Origin: Chrysoperla carnea
Taxonomy: Eukaryota; Arthropoda; Insecta; Neuroptera; Chrysopidae
Direction: 5' to 3'
Assembly: GCF_905475395.1 (NCBI RefSeq)
Contig: NC_058337.1
Coordinates: forward strand, 29,784,983-29,848,982
DNA: 64,000 bases
Shown here: in pieces, positions 59,261 to 64,000 of the stretch
How the letters are laid out: each line of letters opens with the position of its first letter
Position numbering within the stretch: the first letter of the stretch is position 1
Made by a program: the position numbers and the translations under genes
The notes under the pieces: generated by a model
What the model saw: the letters and a program-made list of their open reading frames with translations, nothing else
The model's database searches: none
What the model was told of the DNA's origin: nothing

Positions 59261-62200
59261 CTATCAACAATTATATATTGTTTATATTATAAAAAACTTA
59301 ATAAGGAAAATATTTATTATCAATGTATAAAATATTAGGGACTGGTTCGGCTTCATACGTGTCTATAGATGGCAAGTCCGAAATTTTTGCATCCCCAAGT
59401 TGGTACTACCAAGTATGCACCCGGTTTAACCTCATGTAGACGTACCTATATAATTGTATTTTTATATCTAAAAATATGTATTTATTAGAACTTTAGATTT
59501 TTTATTTACACAATTTATGAAATTCTAATTGGGATAAACGCAGATAGCGAAATTCGTTTAAACTTTATATGTATAGATTAATTGCAATACAACTGATATC
59601 CCAAGTTGCCTTTGGTTATTTTTTTAAATGTTCCTCTGTTATCCGAACCTTAAAATTCCCATTATATAGGTAAGTATTAGAGCGTATCATGCTGTCATAT
59701 CCGCGTATTGTTTTTATTATTACTATCCTGTGTTTTCCATACTGATACCACAATTCCAACTATAAGTACATCATCAGTGCATTAATTATCGAAATAAAAT
59801 TTTACATCAAAAATCGCCACAGCCATATATCAAACAACTTCCCAAGATAGCAAGAGTAAAGTATTAATTTAAGTATTAATTTAGTATTAATGATTATAAT
59901 TTCTAATAACTCTTATTATCGATTATATTCCCAAAGTATTAAAAATTATTTATTTTAAATACCGTGGTTATGTAGCTTCTTAACCATGTGACCACTTGCC
60001 AACGGAAGGCATCCATAAAGAAAACATTATTATCCATACCAGCAAATAAATGATCAATTAAATCTCGATCTACATGAGTCATTTCCATTGAAATGTTTCG
60101 CATCCATTGCTTAATCTAATTACAGAAATATTTTAGTATTGCTAAGATGTGAGTTTTATTTTTCTTTCTACCTGTTTAATATCTCTCGGATTATGAACAT
60201 AGAGCGATACACTTTTCATCATATCCATTAATATTTTATTTTGACGAGACCTAAACAAATTAAGCATAGTTTCTAAAATTAAAATGGTTTAACATATACC
60301 TACTTAAGAATTTTCGTTCAACCGCTACAAATAAGTTAGATTGCAGTTGCATCGGTGGGCGAAAGATCTTACTTGTTTGATTTAATTCAAAACATGTATA
60401 TTGTCTTCTTTAAAATAGCTTGAAGGCTAGCGATTTCTGACAATATCAATTTTGATAGGAGGTGGCTTTGGCTTTCGTCATCTGTCACCACCAAAATTAG
60501 AATTTTCAGATTGTTGGACAACGAGAGACGCGCATTATCTTTATTTAAATGTCGTCCCAAACAATACCATTAATTTTAAGCTCGTGAAGCCCTTGCTTTT
60601 TGTATGGGAAAAGTTGTACCATGTAGTTTTGACATCTACCTCCCAAATGTTTGCCCTTGTTTTAAAAAGTTGACAAAATGTTTACGGGTCCTAAGTAAAC
60701 TTATTATTGAAATAAAGTAAATATAATACAATAATGTAACCACTTTTGTCACAATAATTAATATTATTTGTCCAAATACTACACAAACGCAAAATTTCAC
60801 TAATGAGAAGAAAATGACTTTTGAATTTGCTTCTAATAATGCAATTGTATTTGGCAATTGTTGAAAATAGTAAACGAATGGTACCCAGAAGTTATTTTTT
60901 AATGTTTTATATGTATAGGCAATATTTACAAATTCATCAATACTTACTGTTTGCCGAACATTTTATAATTTTTCATTACCAAGTCTAAAGTTGCTTTAGC
61001 TGCAACAGGATTTAAGGATAATTGTTCTACAACCAATGTATAGAGATATGGTTGAATAAAATCGTCATCAATTGGTGATATAATACGCCACAGATATAGA
61101 TTTATAATCCATGGATCACGAGAACATGCTAACGCTCTAAGTATTACTTCTTTTTCAAATTGATTATCAGTACTCAAATATTGTTTCCATAAAAAGTTCC
61201 ATTCAGTGTATGTACCCAAACGTACTGCTGTACAGTATACAATAAATTTGGTTTCAACATTTATTCTAGAAATAGAAAACCAATTATTGAGATCCAATCT
61301 TTCATAGATGAACTAAAATATCTAAAGTTATGAAGTGTAGAGTAAAAGGAGAATCACATCTGTATTTATTATAAAAAGTATCCGTCGTAAAGCATTAAAT
61401 AAGGATGGCACTGCTGTAGCAAAAGTTATAAGAGTAGGTTAGATAACTAAACAAAATTATTAGAGAAGGATAGAGAATTCCAAATCAAACACCATTTTGC
61501 TACACAAGCTCTATTATAGGAAGTTTGTTTAAGGTAGTACCTACACGAAAGTGATATTTCAAGAATTTCTCAAAACTCAGAATATAAAATATTTAATTCA
61601 TAATACACATGCTGTTAAAATTAGAAGATGATTTACCATGTCATACATGAGATATTAGCAATTAAAAGTGACGCAATTTGTACGTGTACATGGGAGAAGC
61701 GTATAAAAATACACAAATTTACAAATATTATATTTATTTATCAATGAATGACGTTCACCATCTCTATGAAAAACTAATATAATGTAGAATACTATATTTA
61801 GAAAATATATAAAAAAAATAAAAATTATTTACCATATAGTTTCGATAAAAAACTTAAATAAATAACTCGTTTTAGCGATGATTTTTTGTGGAGAGGATAT
61901 AAAGACTAATGGTAAAGGTATATATCATAGTGTGTGTGTTTATACGTATAGGAGATACAGTAGTGAGGAACTACAGTCTTGTGAAAATAATATATGGTAT
62001 AGTCATAGTAGTCATAGCACAGTTAATGCGCTAAATGATAGTATTAGTCCAAAACTTTTTGACTGGACTGTCGCGGAGGAACTACCTTAATGCTATTTTG
62101 TGGATACTTTATTACTCAAATAGCCATAGAGATGATATCATTTTACTCTACACTTCATATCTAAAGTGAAACTTCTTTAGTAAAATGTATAAGGGAAATT

Positions 62201-62448
62201 GACTATTTGTTGGTTTTTCTATTACGATCAAAATAGTTACATGTGTGTACATACGTCATCTCTCCTGTGTTTGAACCCATATAGCGTTTGAATATTTTCG
62301 TTGAATAATCAGTACATTTTTTATCATTCAAATAGCATGCCCATTTCACAATTAGATTGCGCAATTTTGTAATATACGGTGGTTCGTTGGCAGCGCCTTG
62401 TAAACCAACTTGTTCGTATATTTGGGATATGAGAATAAGCACAAAGTC
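59027..62448 (-). CDS. second M1 aminopeptidase, C-terminal exons only (continues right of window)
   Basis: Five minus-strand exons (62448-62255, 61265-60948, 60250-60172, 60115-59963, 59260-59027) join in phase to encode about 326 residues of the helical ERAP1-like C-terminal domain of an aminopeptidase N paralogue. Landmarks are IYEQVGLQG, LIVKWACYLNDKKCTDYSTK, VYCTAVRLGTYTEWNFLWKQ, LACSRDPWIINLYL and RWQVVTWL. The catalytic half should lie upstream, beyond position 64000; I find no further exon in the last 1.5 kb. The last exon gives a charged tail with three copies of TTRKSEIED and no hydrophobic C-terminus, so this protein would lack a GPI anchor. The alternative without the last splice ends eight codons later at 59939 (TVFKINNF-like). 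Exons 1-4 are firm; the tail exon is inferred from phase and a good acceptor. Confidence 0.85.
59122..59202 (-). repeat. 3 x 27-bp in-frame tandem repeat
   Basis: Units at 59122-59148, 59149-59175 and 59176-59202, differing by only one or two bases, each encoding TTRKSEIED-type 9-mers on the minus strand. Confidence 0.9.
59963..60115 (-). CDS. aminopeptidase 2, fourth visible exon
   Basis: IKQWMRNISMEMTHVDRDL to FRWQVVTWLRSYITT; the closing helices of the domain. 153 nt, phase 0 at both ends. Confidence 0.8.
60172..60250 (-). CDS. aminopeptidase 2, third visible exon
   Basis: SRQNKILMDMMKSVSLYVHN then PRDIKQ; acceptor GTTTAG, donor GTAGAA. 79 nt, phase-compatible with both neighbours. Confidence 0.78.
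60948..61265 (-). CDS. aminopeptidase 2, second visible exon
   Basis: INVETKFIVYCTAVRLG to DLVMKNYKMFGK; acceptor TTTCTAG, donor GTAAGTA. The ATG at 61297 is intronic and not a start. Confidence 0.9.
62255..62448 (-). CDS. aminopeptidase 2, first visible exon
   Basis: DFVLILISQIYEQVGLQG, PPYITKLRNLIVKWACYLN, DKKCTDYSTKIFKRYMG; acceptor TTTTCAG, donor GTATGT after GEM-AC. Two conserved Cys of the family are present. Confidence 0.86.
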
Positions 62449-62980
62449 CTGAAAATATTTATAAACATTTAAATTGGTGGGAAAGTTTTTTTTTTCAAAG
62501 AAGATCCTTTTTGTGATCATAGAACCGGAAGTTTAGAATCCAATGAGAATTAAGAGGTAGCGTTTGATTTAAGTGCCCTTGTGGAAATAAATCAGTTCTG
62601 GAAGTCATAATATTTAATTTAAAATTCAGAAAAAGAATAAGTGAACTACATCTTTGGAAAAGTCTGAAAATATCAAATAAATTATTAATCAATCATTTTA
62701 TGACAGAAAATGGTAATAGATTGAGACTCTTTCGTAAGAAATATTCTCCAAGAAGATTTTTTCAGAATTAATCAGAGATTTTATGATATATTAGTTAAGT
62801 ATTTATGATAATAACGTAAGGGTAGGACTTTTTCTGAGATTTTCAGAGTTGATTAGCGAAATATTAATTACTGCAGATGTTACTTCTAACATATTGAATA
62901 CCATTATAAAAAAAAATTAATATTTATCAGTATATTACTGAGACATTCCATATCGGTATATTCGAATATATATTTACAAT

Positions 62981-63208
62981 TGATGTCAACGTTTCTCTTG
63001 CGCGAATGACCTTATATTTAATATAAAAATGAGTTATTAAGTACATTAAGAACCATAATTTCGAAAATGTACGCAAGCTAAACTGTTTTGCTAAACTTTG
63101 AGCATAGTTTAGCGTGGGTGCATTTTCGAAATTATGGACCTTAATGTACTTAATAATTCATTTTTATGTTAAATATAAGGTCATTCGCACAAGAGAAATG
63201 TCGACATT
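62981..63208. mobile_element. foldback MITE, about 100-bp arms
   Basis: Left arm GTTTCTCTTGCGCGAATGAC ... AAGTACATTAAGAACCATAA and right arm its near-complement ending TCGACATT, around a short loop with GCTAAACTGTTTTGC. Arms differ at only a few positions, suggesting recent activity. No coding sequence. Confidence 0.75.
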
Positions 63209-63261
63209 ATGTATAAATATATAGGTATGTATGTACATTATAAATATCCTAACATAATTAT

Positions 63262-63354
63262 TACCTCTGACGGAAAACCATTTGCAAGGTTTTATATGTA
63301 TATTTATATATATGTATATATATGTACCTTTCAAACGGTTTTTCGCCGGAGGTA
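63262..63354. mobile_element. short foldback MITE
   Basis: TACCTCTGACGGAAAACCAT at left, its diverged complement TTTTTCGCCGGAGGTA at right, AT-rich TATATATG loop. Confidence 0.6.
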
Positions 63355-63394
63355 GTAAATATGTCAGAATAACAAATTTTTTAACCCATCTCTA

Positions 63395-63880
63395 TGCCAT
63401 GTGTATATGAAATAAACACAGTAAGTTAAGTTTAATCCCAAGTTTGAAACGCTTAAAAATATTGATGCTATGAACAAAATTTTGGTATAGGTATTCATAA
63501 AATCATCAAAGTAGCCCATTTCCGGTTGTCTGTCGACTGTCCGTCTGTCATTACGAAGTTGAAATTTTTACAGCGTGTTCAAGACGTTAAAAGTGTCTTG
63601 GGTAGGACCCATCTTGTAAACCGTTAGAGATAGAACAAAAGTTTAAATGTAAAAAATGTTCCTTATAAAAAATAAACGTGTTTGAACCATTTTTTCGTTT
63701 CGCGGATAAACATCACTGTTTACCCGCGACAGCGCAAATTGTATAGTATGTATGTTATGGCAATATCAGTTATATATGTGTGACATGTATGTATGTGTGA
63801 TGTGACAGAGTAATCAACACTGTCTATACATGGTATTTCAACAATTAACTCAGTCAATTGTTTGTTTTCACTTGGTTTAT
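63395..63880 (+). repeat. repeat family A copy
   Basis: CCATGTGTATATGAAATA end, GAAACGCTTAAAAATATTGA, AACAAAATTTTGGTATAGGT, AAACCGTTAGAGATAGAACA, CATCACTGTTTACCCGCGAC and the CAATTGTTTGTTTTCACTTG end at about 63875. Nearly full length. Confidence 0.72.
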
Positions 63881-64000
63881 ATAGTATTCAATATAATAGT
63901 AACTCTGGAAATGTTTAAAATTTTATTGATTAATTCTGTGAATCTCAGAAAAAGTTTTACTATTACTTTACTTCTTGGAGATTATTTCTTCCAAAAGAGA

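Larger units (their letters stand above)
62449..64000. other. intron of aminopeptidase 2, repeat-rich
   Basis: No further M1 exon recognised. The minus frame at 62495-62692 shows no family feature. Contains two foldback elements and one family A copy listed separately. Confidence 0.5.

Noticed and set aside
59022-59330. 102-residue plus-strand frame with repeated SSISDFRVV
   Set aside because: Antisense shadow of the 27-bp repeat that encodes TTRKSEIED on the minus strand.
1-64000. CRISPR arrays, phage genes, operons or bacterial insertions
   Set aside because: No spaced direct repeats of that type; all recognisable proteins are eukaryotic, intron-containing or transposon-derived.

Overview
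The window looks like AT-rich insect nuclear DNA. It has short coding exons, GT-AG introns up to about 4 kb, GAMEN/HExxH M1 aminopeptidases, integral-membrane acyl-CoA desaturases, and many transposon remnants. I cannot fix the order or species from the sequence. All gene models below were built by hand from exon homology, reading frame and splice sites.

Layout. (1) 1-15,200 is a desaturase cluster, all on +. It holds the terminal exon of one acyl-CoA desaturase (197-611, its 5' part lies left of the window), a broken desaturase terminal exon (2336-2640), and a complete five-exon desaturase (11028-15179, predicted 334 aa with all three histidine boxes). (2) 15,200-37,400 is about 22 kb in which I found no host gene. 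It is filled with repeats: six-copy family A, a 71-bp degenerate tandem array, LINE remnants, a Penelope-like fragment, a tRNA-derived SINE with a 14-bp target-site duplication (TSD), and a hAT-type element. (3) 37,406-56,908 (+) is a complete aminopeptidase N gene in 12 coding exons, predicted 944 aa, with signal peptide, GAMEN, HELTH-x18-E and a C-terminal hydrophobic tail typical of a GPI-anchor signal. Its introns hold a hAT element with perfect 8-bp TSDs, a 5'-truncated LINE with a restriction-like endonuclease inside a TAA repeat, a pogo-like element with a PHD-type finger, and foldback elements. (4) 59,027-62,448 (-) is the 3' half of a second M1 aminopeptidase (five exons of the C-terminal ERAP1-like region). 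It is convergent with the first and continues beyond the right edge. Its predicted C-terminus is hydrophilic, with three copies of a 9-residue repeat, instead of a GPI signal. The last 1.5 kb is repeats.

Function. The desaturases are ER membrane enzymes that introduce a double bond into fatty acyl-CoA (membrane lipids, hydrocarbon or pheromone precursors). The aminopeptidases are zinc exopeptidases; the complete one looks like a secreted, GPI-anchored, gut-type enzyme. Both groups look like local tandem gene families. I see no operon, CRISPR, phage or bacterial-type system, and no clearly new multi-gene system. The most unusual items are the repeated C-terminal tails of desaturase 1 and aminopeptidase 2, and the well-preserved transposon insertion sites.
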